Assembly (NCBI RefSeq): GCF_000379525.1
Contig: NZ_KB902430.1
Location: 60,480 to 101,171 of the forward strand
Source of the DNA: Lamprocystis purpurea DSM 4197
Lineage (GTDB): Bacteria; Pseudomonadota; Gammaproteobacteria; Chromatiales; Chromatiaceae
DNA length: 40,692 nt
Direction of reading: 5' to 3'
Shown here: positions 1 to 7,117 of the stretch, piece after piece
How positions within the stretch are numbered: position 1 is the first letter of the stretch
Layout of the letters: every line of letters begins with the position of its first letter
Position numbers and translations under genes: made by a program
Notes under the pieces: generated by a model
Databases searched by the model: none
Seen by the model: only the letters and a program-made list of their open reading frames with translations
What the model was told of the DNA's origin: nothing

Positions 1-1
1 C

Positions 2-403
2 CAGGTACGTACGGGCACCTGCGGCGTCGGGGTTGACTGCGAGGGGGTTGGTCCGCACAGCGGACCCTACGAGGGGGTTGGTCCGCACAGCGGACCCTAC
101 GGGGTGAGGGTCTCATCAGGCGAGAGGCGTGTGCTGCGCGGCGCCAGTTGGATCAACGAGGCGCAGAACCTGCGCTCCGCGTACCGCAACCACGACGATC
201 CCGGCAACCGCAACCACAACACCGGTTTCCGGCTTGCCCTAGCTCGACGGGGCGGCGGCAGTTGCCCCATGGACCAGACGCTCATCCTGTCCTGCCGCCC
301 GGCAGGCGAAAAGCACAGGGCCGGCGGTGTGTTGGTAGGGGGAGCGGATGCCTCCCGAAGGCTCGCCGTCCGGCCGCCCTCAATCGGGTGCGGCGCGCGA
401 TGA
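2..403 (+). CDS. FGE-sulfatase/C-type-lectin domain protein, 5' end outside window
   Basis: The frame is open from the left edge to a TGA at 401-403. Residues around 120-260 nt read as the C-terminal end of an FGE-sulfatase (SUMF1-like, C-type lectin fold) domain: RVLRGASW, then an Asn-rich stretch, then GFRLAL. Two in-frame copies of a palindromic repeat encode GPHSGPY just before it. After GFRLAL there is an unusual tail of about 55 residues with no recognisable domain. The stop overlaps the next start as ATGA (400-403), so the two genes look translationally coupled. The family name is from the motif; binding function rather than formylglycine chemistry is inferred, because the segment lacks the two catalytic cysteines of SUMF1. 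The Asn-rich stretch resembles a DGR variable or template repeat. Confidence 0.7.
   Translation, partial: QVRTGTCGVGVDCEGVGPHSGPYEGVGPHSGPYGVRVSSGERRVLRGASWINEAQNLRSAYRNHDDPGNRNHNTGFRLALARRGGGSCPMDQTLILSCRPAGEKHRAGGVLVGGADASRRLAVRPPSIGCGAR
41..101. repeat. Perfect tandem pair of 30-bp repeat carrying a REP-like palindrome
   Basis: The 30-bp unit 41-70 is repeated exactly at 71-100. Each unit contains the palindromic core ggtccgcacagcggacc followed by ctacg. The same core recurs at 830-851, 33308-33378 and 34967-35040. Here it is inside an open reading frame and is translated as GPHSGPY twice. Confidence 0.9.
149..226 (+). other. DGR variable-repeat-like segment A (Asn/AAC-rich)
   Basis: This is the C-terminal end of the partial FGE gene, from the Trp of GASW to the Gly of GFRL. 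Aligned without gaps to 1165-1242, it differs at 18 bases. Fifteen of those are adenines in this copy. Two of the other three (G at 194, C at 222) are explained if the shared template had A there. This is the adenine-specific signature of DGR mutagenic homing. Because it keeps AAC/CAC codons, this copy may be close to the template. Confidence 0.75.
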
Positions 404-1287
404 AGGGGCCGCCGCCCGGGCCGCCTCCGGAGCAGTTCCCCGCCTGCTGGGCCGGCGATTGGGGTGAGGACCCCTTCGGTCTGTGGCAATCGCTGATTTA
501 TCGTGGAGTGCGGCAGGCGTTTCGGTGGATTCCGCCGACGGCTGAGCCGTTTCTCATGGGCTCGCCCGAATCCGAGCATGAGCATCGCAGCGACGAGCGG
601 CAGCACCCGGTGCTCCTCACCCGCGGTTTCTGGCTGGCCGAGACCGCCTGCACCCAGGCCCTGTGGACGGCGGTGATGGGCGGGAATCCAAGTGGGTTCA
701 AAGGCGAGCGGCGGCCGGTGGAGAACGTTTCCTGGGACGATGTGCAGGGGTTCATTGACCGGCTGAATGCCGAACTGGCTGCTTTTCCGGGTCGGGTTTC
801 AGCGCAGCCTGGGGCGGTGGCGGAGGGTCGGTCCGCGCAGCGGACCCTACGGCTGCCGACCGAGGCCGAGTGGGAATATGCCTGTCGCGCCGGGACCACT
901 GGCCCATTCTCCTGCGGCGACGACATCACCCCGGAGCAGGCCAACTACGACGGCAACTTTCCCTATCGCGGTAACCGCAAGGGGCTCTATCGGCAAGAGA
1001 CCATTGAGGTGGCCTCCCTGCTGCCCAACCCCTGGGGCCTGTACGAGATGCACGGCAATGTCCGGGAGTGGTGCCGCGACTGGTATGGCGATTATCCGTC
1101 CGGGCTGGTCACTGACCCAGTCGGCCCTGACTCGGGCGAGGGGCGTGTGCTGCGCGGCGGCAGTTGGCTCTACGAGGCGCTGTACCTGCGCTCCGCGTCC
1201 CGCTACCGCCTCGGCCCCGGCCACCGCGTCCTCCACTACGGTTTCCGGCTTGCCCTAGGTCCCGAGCCCGGCCAGCCCGGCGAGTGA
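400..1287 (+). CDS. FGE-sulfatase/C-type-lectin domain protein with diversified C-terminus
   Basis: A protein of 295 aa. The ATG at 400 is chosen because it overlaps the upstream stop as ATGA. A SUMF1/FGE-sulfatase-type domain covers about residues 40-285: FLMGSP near the start, VENVSWDD, LRLPTEAEWEYACRAG, NPWGLYEMHGNVREWC, then VLRGGSW and GFRLAL. In DGR systems this fold displays variable side chains at the C-terminus, and here that segment (1165-1242) is rich in Tyr, Leu and His where the neighbouring copy has Asn. A palindromic repeat at 830-851 is inserted in frame just before the LRLPTEAEW motif. The protein has no signal peptide or membrane segment. Ligand recognition is inferred; enzymatic sulfatase activation is unlikely because the catalytic cysteine pair is absent. 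Confidence 0.85.
   Translation: MKGPPPGPPPEQFPACWAGDWGEDPFGLWQSLIYRGVRQAFRWIPPTAEPFLMGSPESEHEHRSDERQHPVLLTRGFWLAETACTQALWTAVMGGNPSGFKGERRPVENVSWDDVQGFIDRLNAELAAFPGRVSAQPGAVAEGRSAQRTLRLPTEAEWEYACRAGTTGPFSCGDDITPEQANYDGNFPYRGNRKGLYRQETIEVASLLPNPWGLYEMHGNVREWCRDWYGDYPSGLVTDPVGPDSGEGRVLRGGSWLYEALYLRSASRYRLGPGHRVLHYGFRLALGPEPGQPGE
830..851. repeat. REP-like palindrome inside coding sequence
   Basis: The core ggtccgcgcagcggacc followed by ctacg is one base different from the copies at 50-71 and 80-101. It adds residues between a helix and the conserved LPTEAEWEYA motif of the FGE domain without breaking the frame. Confidence 0.85.
1165..1242 (+). other. DGR variable-repeat-like segment B (diversified)
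   Basis: Ungapped partner of segment A (149-226). Nearly every difference falls where A has an adenine: aac to tac four times, atc to ctc, tac to tcc, aac to gtc, and so on. The conserved framework codons between them (ctg cgc tcc gcg, ccc ggc) are identical. The segment ends in the invariant GC-rich ggt ttc cgg ctt gcc, as expected at the initiation end of mutagenic homing. Confidence 0.75.
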
Positions 1288-1435
1288 GGAGCGGGGCCGG
1301 ACTGCCCGCGCAGGCAGCGAGCGGGAGCGAGCGGAAGGCGCGGGCGGTCAGGCCACGCGGTGGGCGAGGAGACGCAAGTTCCATCAGGCGGTGAGGTGGA
1401 TGCGCCGGGTGATTGACAACCTATAGCGCATTCGG

Positions 1436-1507
1436 GCGTGATAACTAGACGTAGGGGCGGGTTTTAAACCCGCCCCTACAGCAAAGGTCTGTCTGGATAT
1501 CAGATAC
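1436..1507. repeat. Dispersed ~70-bp palindromic element, copy 1
   Basis: A perfect 14-bp inverted repeat (gtaggggcgggttt, one-base loop, complement) at 1451-1479 is embedded in a longer unit. A second copy of the whole unit lies in reverse orientation at 35163-35228, so similarity covers flanks (tagac... and ...aggtctgtctgg) as well as the palindrome. It lies between the FGE gene and the antitoxin-like gene. Apart from this repeat I see nothing in 1288-1510. Confidence 0.85.
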
Positions 1508-1532
1508 GAAGGCTCTATCGAGGAGGCGCTGT

Positions 1533-1745
1533 ATGCTGTCTGAACGCTTGCAGAAACGGTTGGCGAAAGATCGGCCCATGACCACGATTACGCTACGCAT
1601 CCCGGTGGACGTGGTGGAGTCGCTGGAAGTGATTGCCCCGCTTAAGGGATTCTCCGGGTATCAAACGTTGTTGAAGTCGTATCTCAGCGAAGGGCTGCGC
1701 CGCGATGAGGCGCTGGTCCGCCCTGCCGCGTGGCCGGAGCCGTGA
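1533..1745 (+). CDS. Small ribbon-helix-helix-like antitoxin/regulator
   Basis: A protein of 70 aa with a good ribosome binding site (ggagg at 1521-1525) before ATG 1533. After a basic N-terminus, MTTITLRIPVDVVESLEV looks like the strand and first helix of a CopG/BrnA-type ribbon-helix-helix, followed by a helical GYQTLLKSYLSEGL. Such proteins usually pair with a toxin and repress their own promoter. No toxin is adjacent: upstream is only a palindromic repeat, and downstream is another regulator. It may be a solitary antitoxin or the survivor of a broken module. The family call is by motif shape only. Confidence 0.65.
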   Translation: MLSERLQKRLAKDRPMTTITLRIPVDVVESLEVIAPLKGFSGYQTLLKSYLSEGLRRDEALVRPAAWPEP

Positions 1746-1798
1746 GACCTTGATCATAACGTGGCCCCCAGGCCCTGGGCGTGGAGCGCCAAGACATG

Positions 1799-1824
1799 CG
1801 TGACACCGCCGGAGCGGTGTCACG
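1799..1824. promoter_or_regulatory. Hairpin / possible operator between two regulators
   Basis: An 11-bp perfect inverted repeat (cgtgacaccgc, loop cgga, complement) sits 45 bp before the start of the winged-helix gene at 1869. There is no T-run, so an operator for one of the flanking regulators is more plausible than a terminator. Function is inferred. Confidence 0.4.
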
Positions 1825-1868
1825 AGAGCGCGGGGTGGACGGACTTATGACCAGGCGAGGAATCCGCG

Positions 1869-2216
1869 ATGACCACGCTGACCATTGATGTCGCTGACCT
1901 GGCGACCGTGCAGGCGAGCATGAAGGCCGCATTCAGCGGGGTGCCGCAGGGCTGTACCTACTCCTTCCCCAGTGAAGAACAACTGCTGACGACCCTGAAC
2001 GCGAACCGCTGGGCCATTCTCAAGGCCCTCACCGGTGCCGGGCCGCTCGGGGTGCGCGCGCTGGCGCGGCGCGTCGGGCGCGACGTGAAGGGCGTGCACA
2101 CGGATGCCCAGGTGCTGGCCGACTGCGGGTTGATCGACAAGACCAGCGAGGGCAAGTTAAGCCTGCCGCATGATACGGTGCGCCTTGAATTGATCGTGCG
2201 GGCCGCGGCGGCCTAG
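1869..2216 (+). CDS. Winged-helix transcriptional regulator (HVO_A0114/TumA-like antitoxin)
   Basis: A protein of 115 aa, with gagga at about 1857-1861 upstream of ATG 1869. The middle (ANRWAILKALTGAGPLGVRA through LARRVGRDVKGVHTD) is a MarR/HVO_A0114-type winged helix-turn-helix: helix, turn, recognition helix, then a wing around GKLSLPHD. Related proteins serve as antitoxins of TumE (DUF6516) toxins. No DUF6516 ORF is visible on either side, so the toxin seems absent. The neighbouring 1533 gene is also regulator-like, suggesting a graveyard of toxin-antitoxin modules. DNA binding is well supported; the antitoxin role is inferred. Confidence 0.75.
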   Translation: MTTLTIDVADLATVQASMKAAFSGVPQGCTYSFPSEEQLLTTLNANRWAILKALTGAGPLGVRALARRVGRDVKGVHTDAQVLADCGLIDKTSEGKLSLPHDTVRLELIVRAAAA

Positions 2217-2462
2217 ACCCCACGGGCGGCGGCCTCGGCCCCGGCTGGTGCAGCCCGTAGGTTGCCATGAAAGTCGGGCGGGGCCAGAGACGACAACAAC
2301 CCTCGCAGTCTCGCAGAGACACGATAAGGGTACGGCGTTGGCCGGGCCTCCGGCGCTCAGTCAAGCACCACCCCGTAGATGCCTATAACTTCGCGGCCTT
2401 GGCTCGGCCTCCTAAGCATAGCCCGACTTTCATGGGAGGGGGTGAGCGCGGCGATCATGACC

Positions 2463-2528
2463 GTTGGGGTGAGGAACGAACCCCAACATCCCGGCCGCCG
2501 ATCGTTGGGGTTCGTTCCTCACCCCAAC
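2463..2528. repeat. Perfect 25-bp inverted repeat
   Basis: The arms 2463-2487 and 2504-2528 are exact reverse complements (beginning gttggggtgaggaacgaac) around a 16-base spacer. There is no T-run, so it is a repeat hairpin rather than a terminator. Confidence 0.9.
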
Positions 2529-2540
2529 CTACCGGGCTTG

Positions 2541-2733
2541 AGCCTGAGAGCCCGATCAAGGGTTTTTCACGAAGACACGGAAGGAAGAGAAGAAATCCTC
2601 TCACAAAGACACAAAGACACAAAGACACAAAGATAGAGAAGCCTTTCATGGCTTTTTTTCTCTCTTTTCTTCTTCGTGTCTTTGTGTCTTTGTGAGAGCA
2701 TCTTCTTTCTCGGTGAGAGCCCGTAGGTTGGAG
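2541..2733. repeat. Long hairpin element, copy 1 (MITE-like)
   Basis: Left arm: gaagaaatcctctcacaaag followed by gacacaaa units. Right arm: their complement, ending in gtgagagcatcttctttc. Together they can form an imperfect hairpin of about 130 bases. A second copy lies at 3627-3803 in the same orientation. This copy has two extra gacacaaa units (16 bp). Confidence 0.85.
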
Positions 2734-2734
2734 C

Positions 2735-2815
2735 CCGTAGGATGCGGTGAGTACTCGAACCGCATCACCCAGCGCGCGACCTGCGATGCGGTTCGTGCCT
2801 CACCGCATCCTACGG
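2735..2815. repeat. Imperfect inverted repeat
   Basis: The arms ccgtaggatgcggtgag...gaaccgcatc and gatgcggttcg...ctcaccgcatcctacgg are near-perfect complements. A decayed half (ctcaccgcatcctag) is at about 3931-3945. Confidence 0.8.
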
Positions 2816-2859
2816 TTACACTTCCGACTGACGCCAACCCCCAGAGGAGGACCGCGGCG

Positions 2860-3627
2860 ATGAATCCCCTCGCGCATTTCGATCCCGATGACCCCTATCC
2901 GGAGAGCGACGGCGAGCCCATGGCGGAGAATACCGAGCAGTATGAGTGGCTGGTCAAGATCAAGGAGAATCTGGAGATCCTCTTTGCGCAGGACCCGCAG
3001 GTCTTCGTCGCCGGCGATCTTTTCTGGTATCCGGTTCCCGACCGGCGGATCGCCGGCCCGGTGGCCCCGGACGTGATGGTCGCCATCGGCAGGCCCAAGG
3101 GCCGCCGCGGCTGTTACAAGCAGTGGGAAGAGGGTGGTATCGCTCCCCAGGTGGTGTTCGAGATCCTTTCGCCGGCGAACAGTCTCAAGGAGATGGCGGA
3201 TAAGCTGGCCTACTACGACACCTACGGGGTCGAGGAATACTACGTCTACGATCCGTCCGCCAACACGCTGGAGATTTGGCTGCGTCAGGAGGGGCGGGTG
3301 CGGCGGATGTCCCACTTGAAGGGCTGGGTCAGTCCGCGGCTGGGTATTCGCTTTGCGTTGACCGGCGAGACGCTGGAGATCTTCGATCCGCAGGGCCAGC
3401 CGTTCCTGACCTCGGTTGAACTGGCCGCGCGCTTGCGCGATGAGGCGGGGCGTGCCGCGCTGGAGCGTGCGCGTGCCGAGGAGGAGCGTGCGCGTGCCGA
3501 GGAGGAGCGTGCGCGTGCCGAGGAGGAGCGCGCGTGCGCCGCGCAGGAGCGTGCCCGTGCCGAGCAGGAACACGCGCGTGCGGAGCAACTGGCCGAGCGG
3601 TTGCGCGCCCTGGGGTTCGAGCCTTGA
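2860..3627 (+). CDS. Uma2 family endonuclease-like protein with C-terminal coiled coil
   Basis: A protein of 255 aa. ATG 2860 follows agaggagg (2843-2850). Residues about 20-190 match the Uma2 (DUF820) PD-(D/E)XK fold: APDVMV (Asp71), VVFEILSP (Glu101), a Lys at about 115 in DKLAYYDTYGVEEYYVYDP. The C-terminal 60 residues are Glu/Arg/Ala repeats (EEERARA units, from 21-bp tandem DNA repeats near 3470-3530) predicted to form a coiled coil, common in this family. The cellular role of Uma2 proteins is poorly defined; nuclease activity is inferred from the fold. The gene sits between two direct copies of a hairpin element, and its stop codon touches the second copy. Confidence 0.88.
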   Translation: MNPLAHFDPDDPYPESDGEPMAENTEQYEWLVKIKENLEILFAQDPQVFVAGDLFWYPVPDRRIAGPVAPDVMVAIGRPKGRRGCYKQWEEGGIAPQVVFEILSPANSLKEMADKLAYYDTYGVEEYYVYDPSANTLEIWLRQEGRVRRMSHLKGWVSPRLGIRFALTGETLEIFDPQGQPFLTSVELAARLRDEAGRAALERARAEEERARAEEERARAEEERACAAQERARAEQEHARAEQLAERLRALGFEP

Positions 3628-3803
3628 GCCTGGGGGCCCGATCAAGGGTTTTTCACGAAGACACGGAAGAAAGAGAAGAAATCCTCTCACAAAGACACAA
3701 AGATAGAGAAGCCTTTCATGGCTTTTTAGCTCTCTTTTCTTCTTCGTGTCTTTGTGTCTTTGTGAGAGCATCTTCTTTTTCGGTGAGAGCCCGTAGGTTG
3801 GAG
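3627..3803. repeat. Long hairpin element, copy 2
   Basis: Same order of blocks as 2541-2733: cccgatcaagggtttttcac, gaagacacggaa, inverted gacacaaa arms, gtgagagcccgtaggttgg. It begins at the last base of the Uma2 stop codon. Tandem number is lower (two gacacaaa units). Confidence 0.85.
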
Positions 3804-4224
3804 TGAGCGAGAGCAAACCCCAACGCCCCCTGGCCGCGAAATGCCCGGAGAGCCCCGTAACCCCTTGAAAGCATGTTCAGGAGACGCTGGGCTTCAATGG
3901 GTTAGCGAATTCGCCATCAGTGTCCGTTCCTCACCGCATCCTAGGAGTCTCCCGCGTGACGGCCTTAGGTTACGCTTCCGACACCCGCAGGCGCGCTACA
4001 GCACCAAGCGCGGCGTGGACTGGGTTGGCTACAAAGTTCACTTCATGCAACCCTGGTTTCTCAGTTGAAAAAGGAGTGAGCGGTGCTAGACTCATTGGCA
4101 GGACAGGCTGCGGACCAGCGGCGATCATCAGCCGGATCGGGTTTCCGGATGCATAAGAATGTTGTAATCCCGATAGGATTTCCGTGGCTTTTTCTCTGTA
4201 TCGACCGATGAGCGCATTGGGGGT
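3804..4224. other. Intergenic region without a recognisable gene
   Basis: Contains a decayed half of the 2735-2815 repeat near 3931 and otherwise nothing I can support. It presumably holds the promoter of the following exported protein, but no clear -35/-10 pair stands out. Confidence 0.6.
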
Positions 4225-6798
4225 ATGGTCATGGCCACTCGCACTGATTTTGCGGTCACGGCGTCCTATCGGGCGCACCCGCTCTCCATGGCGATCACGG
4301 GCTGCCTGCAGCAGGGCTCAGGGATGCGTCTGGCTTCGGCTGCCGTATTGACACTGGCCATGGCCGTGCCTTCCTTGAGTCAGGGCGATACGTTCGCCGT
4401 CACCAACCTGCTCGACTCCGGTCCCGGAAGCCTGCGGCAGGCATTACAGGACGCCAACACGCATCCTGGGGCAGATCAAGTCACGCTCAGCAGTGTCAGC
4501 GGCACTCTGACGCTGACCTCCGGGTCGCTCGCGATCACCGATTCAGCCACGATCAGTGGGCCGGGCTCGGATCTGCTGACGATCGACGGGAATCTTGCCG
4601 CGCCACTGATTCAGATCAATATTACGGACGCCGATATCACGCTTTCCGGGCTGACCTTGACTCGCGGCGCCGCTGGGGACAGCAGGGGCGGGGCCATCAC
4701 GTGCGAGATTGCGGTTGACCAATCAGGGTCGACGCTGACGATCAACGACGCGGTGATCACAGGTAATGTTGGAGTCGGAATCGGCGTTAGCGTTTTCACT
4801 TCGCCTGAATACTCACCGTATCCCGCCGACAGCACGGCTCTGATCATAATAAATGACAGCACCATTTCTGCGAATTCCGATGGTGGGGTGACATTCGAGA
4901 CCTATGAAAACAAGGCAACTCCGACACTGCAGGTAAATTACAGTACGATCAGCGGGAACCGGGGGCCTGGACTGCGTGGCGATACTGATCAGAGTTCGTG
5001 GTTATACTCATATTATAACGCCCAAATTGTCATTCAGGACAGCAGCGTCCTTGATAACCAAGACGTTGGAATACGCGGTGGCTGCACGGCTGTTTCGGTC
5101 ATTAACAGTACTATCTCCGGAAACGGTGGCGGTGGTGTCTTGGCGCATGGCGGACAATGCGACTGGAACTATGGGCCATCGCCAACAATTATCGAAAATA
5201 GTCAGATTGTGGGTAATGACGGGTCTGGAGTGCTGGCGCGGCGTTTCGGCCATCCCAGCGTGATCAACAGCCAGGTTTCCGGCAATCGGGGCGATGGGGT
5301 TTATCTTACGACCGGCGGCGGCGCCATTGTGATCGAGAGCAGTCGGATCTCCGGCAATGACGGGGTCGGAGTTGTTGAATCCTCTGACGGTTACGCGAAC
5401 TCAATGTGTTCCGTAAGCAACAGCACGATCGATAACAATCAGGGCGGCGGGATCGAGGTGTCGAATTTCACCGGCTGGGTTCACAATGAGCTTGACATCA
5501 GCAACAGCACGATCTCGGGTAATTTCGGCGCCTTCGGCGGCGTGCGGTTTTACTCTGCCGAACAAGGACCTCTGCGTATCCGCAACAGCACGATTGTCGG
5601 GAATTCGGCGGATGCTCAGGGCGGCGGTGTGCAATGGGGTTATTATTTTGAGAACGAAGCGAGTGCCATGCTGGAGAATAGCATCGTGGCAGGCAACTCT
5701 GTCGGTGGTTCCGGCTCTGATCTGGAGGGTGTCTTCACTGCCGCGTACTGTCTCATTCAAGCGCCAGGTGCGGCCACCATTCACGAACCTGTTGCCGGCT
5801 CAAATCTGATCGGTGTCGATCCTGGGCTCGGTCCATTGCAGGATAACGGCGGTCCGACGCCAACCCATGCCCTGCTTGCCGGCAACCCGGCGCTTGACCG
5901 CGGTGACCCGGACTTCGCGCCGCCGCCGGATTTCGACCAGCGGGGCGACCCGTACGCGCGGGTGGGTCACGGCCGCCTTGATATCGGCGCCTACGAAGTA
6001 CAAGGCGCTGCCCCAGCGGCCCTTGGGGTTTGGCGCCCGAGCGACCGTGGGTTCCGGCTGGATACCAACGGCAACGGCCGTTGGGACGGAGTGGGCGGCG
6101 GCGATACGCTGACCGCTGCCTTCGGACAGGCAACTGACCGCCCGGTGGTCGGCGACTGGAACGGCGACCACACCGATGATGTCGGTTTCTGGCGTCCGAG
6201 TACCCGCCAGTTCTTCCTGGACACCAACGGCAACCGCCGTTGGGATGGAGTCGCGGGCGGCGATACCCTGACCGGCGCCTTCGGTCTCGCAACCGACTTG
6301 CCGGTGACCGGCGACTGGAGCGGTGAGGGGACTGATGGGGTTGGCACCTGGCGCCCGAGCGACCGCAGATTCCGGCTGGACAGCAACGGCAACGGTTGGT
6401 GGGACGGTGTGACCGGTGGCGATACGCTGACCGATGCCTTCGGACAGGCCACTGACCGCCCGGTGGTCGGCGACTGGAACGGGGTTGGTCGCGAGGAGGT
6501 CGGTTTTTGGCGTTCGACGGACCGCCGCTTCCGGCTGGACACCAACGGCAACGGTCGTTGGGATGGCACCGCGGGCGGCGATACCCTGACCGATGCGTTC
6601 GGGTCGGCGGCTGACCTCCCGGTGACCGGCGATTGGAACGGTGACGGCGCCGACGAGATTGGCTGCTGGCGCCCGAGTACCCGCCAGTTCTTTCTCGATG
6701 TCAACGCAAACCAGCGGTGGGACGGGGCGACCGGCGGCGATACCCTCACCTTCGCGTTCGGCGCTTCAACCGATGTTCCGTTGGCGGGAGCGTGGTGA
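4225..6798 (+). CDS. Exported right-handed beta-helix protein with C-terminal WRPS repeat domain
   Basis: Up to 857 aa. A signal peptide starts at the internal Met encoded at 4324 (MRLASAAVLTLAMAVPSLSQ), so that ATG may be the true start; the ATG at 4225 would put 33 residues before it. Residues about 55-90 match the CSLREA-like opening (VTNLLDSGPGSLRQALQDAN). Residues 90-560 are parallel beta-helix turns with recurring NSTISGN motifs, closing with a choice-of-anchor-Q-type segment (DNGGPTPTHAL, RGDP, DIGAYE). From about 595 there are five repeats of about 47 residues (WRPS, F.LDTNGN.RWDG, GGDTLT, DWNGDG) resembling FG-GAP/calcium-binding loops. Likely a secreted or surface adhesin-like protein. 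Function is unknown. Confidence 0.85.
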   Translation: MVMATRTDFAVTASYRAHPLSMAITGCLQQGSGMRLASAAVLTLAMAVPSLSQGDTFAVTNLLDSGPGSLRQALQDANTHPGADQVTLSSVSGTLTLTSGSLAITDSATISGPGSDLLTIDGNLAAPLIQINITDADITLSGLTLTRGAAGDSRGGAITCEIAVDQSGSTLTINDAVITGNVGVGIGVSVFTSPEYSPYPADSTALIIINDSTISANSDGGVTFETYENKATPTLQVNYSTISGNRGPGLRGDTDQSSWLYSYYNAQIVIQDSSVLDNQDVGIRGGCTAVSVINSTISGNGGGGVLAHGGQCDWNYGPSPTIIENSQIVGNDGSGVLARRFGHPSVINSQVSGNRGDGVYLTTGGGAIVIESSRISGNDGVGVVESSDGYANSMCSVSNSTIDNNQGGGIEVSNFTGWVHNELDISNSTISGNFGAFGGVRFYSAEQGPLRIRNSTIVGNSADAQGGGVQWGYYFENEASAMLENSIVAGNSVGGSGSDLEGVFTAAYCLIQAPGAATIHEPVAGSNLIGVDPGLGPLQDNGGPTPTHALLAGNPALDRGDPDFAPPPDFDQRGDPYARVGHGRLDIGAYEVQGAAPAALGVWRPSDRGFRLDTNGNGRWDGVGGGDTLTAAFGQATDRPVVGDWNGDHTDDVGFWRPSTRQFFLDTNGNRRWDGVAGGDTLTGAFGLATDLPVTGDWSGEGTDGVGTWRPSDRRFRLDSNGNGWWDGVTGGDTLTDAFGQATDRPVVGDWNGVGREEVGFWRSTDRRFRLDTNGNGRWDGTAGGDTLTDAFGSAADLPVTGDWNGDGADEIGCWRPSTRQFFLDVNANQRWDGATGGDTLTFAFGASTDVPLAGAW

Positions 6799-6836
6799 CC
6801 GCACCGGAAAGCGGACCGGGAATATCCGCCGGAAAC

Positions 6837-6865
6837 AAAAAAGGCGCTGTTTGCACAGCGCCTTC
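6837..6865 (-). terminator. Rho-independent terminator of tRNA-Leu (possibly bidirectional)
   Basis: An 8-bp perfect stem (ggcgctgt / acagcgcc, loop ttgc) at 6843-6862 is followed on the minus strand by a run of six T (aaaaaa at 6837-6842). It lies 40 bases past the tRNA 3' end and 38 past the stop of the beta-helix gene. Confidence 0.85.
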
Positions 6866-6901
6866 TCTATTTCTTGATCAGTTGGATTGCTGATCAGCAA
6901 T

Positions 6902-6986
6902 TGGTGCCGAGGAGAGGACTCGAACCTCCACGGGTCGCCCCACTAATACCTGAAACTAGCGCGTCTACCAATTCCGCCACCTCGGC
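6902..6986 (-). tRNA. tRNA-Leu (anticodon CAG)
   Basis: An 85-base cloverleaf read on the minus strand: acceptor GCCGAGG with CCTCGGC, D-arm with GGTAGACGC, anticodon loop TTCAGGT giving CAG, long class II variable arm, T-loop GGTTCGAGTCC, and an encoded CCA at 6902-6904. The variable arm and D-arm identify it as leucine. Confidence 0.96.
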
Positions 6987-7117
6987 TTATCCCGGCGGCT
7001 GGTCGGCCTGAAGGCTGACTGTGACCGGGAGCGCGCATCTTAGTGAGACAAGGGCGCCTTGTCAACGGTACACTATCAGACCTTAGACATTTTTCAGAGC
7101 AGAGTCAGTAACACCAC

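Larger units (their letters stand above)
2217..2859. other. Gene-free repeat-rich intergenic region
   Basis: No convincing gene. The open frames here are created by palindromes. It contains the inverted repeat 2463-2528, the hairpin element 2541-2733 and the inverted repeat 2735-2815, and ends with the Uma2 ribosome binding site. Confidence 0.8.

Noticed and set aside
41-101. CRISPR array from the tandem 30-bp repeats
   Set aside because: Only two units, directly adjacent with no unique spacers, translated in frame, and no cas genes.
400-1287. Formylglycine-generating enzyme (sulfatase activator) activity
   Set aside because: The domain belongs to the fold family but the C-terminal segment lacks the catalytic cysteine pair, and it is the variable region; no sulfatase gene is near.
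2600-2640. gacacaaa tandem units as a satellite or phase-variation tract
   Set aside because: They form one arm of a hairpin element and lie outside coding sequence.
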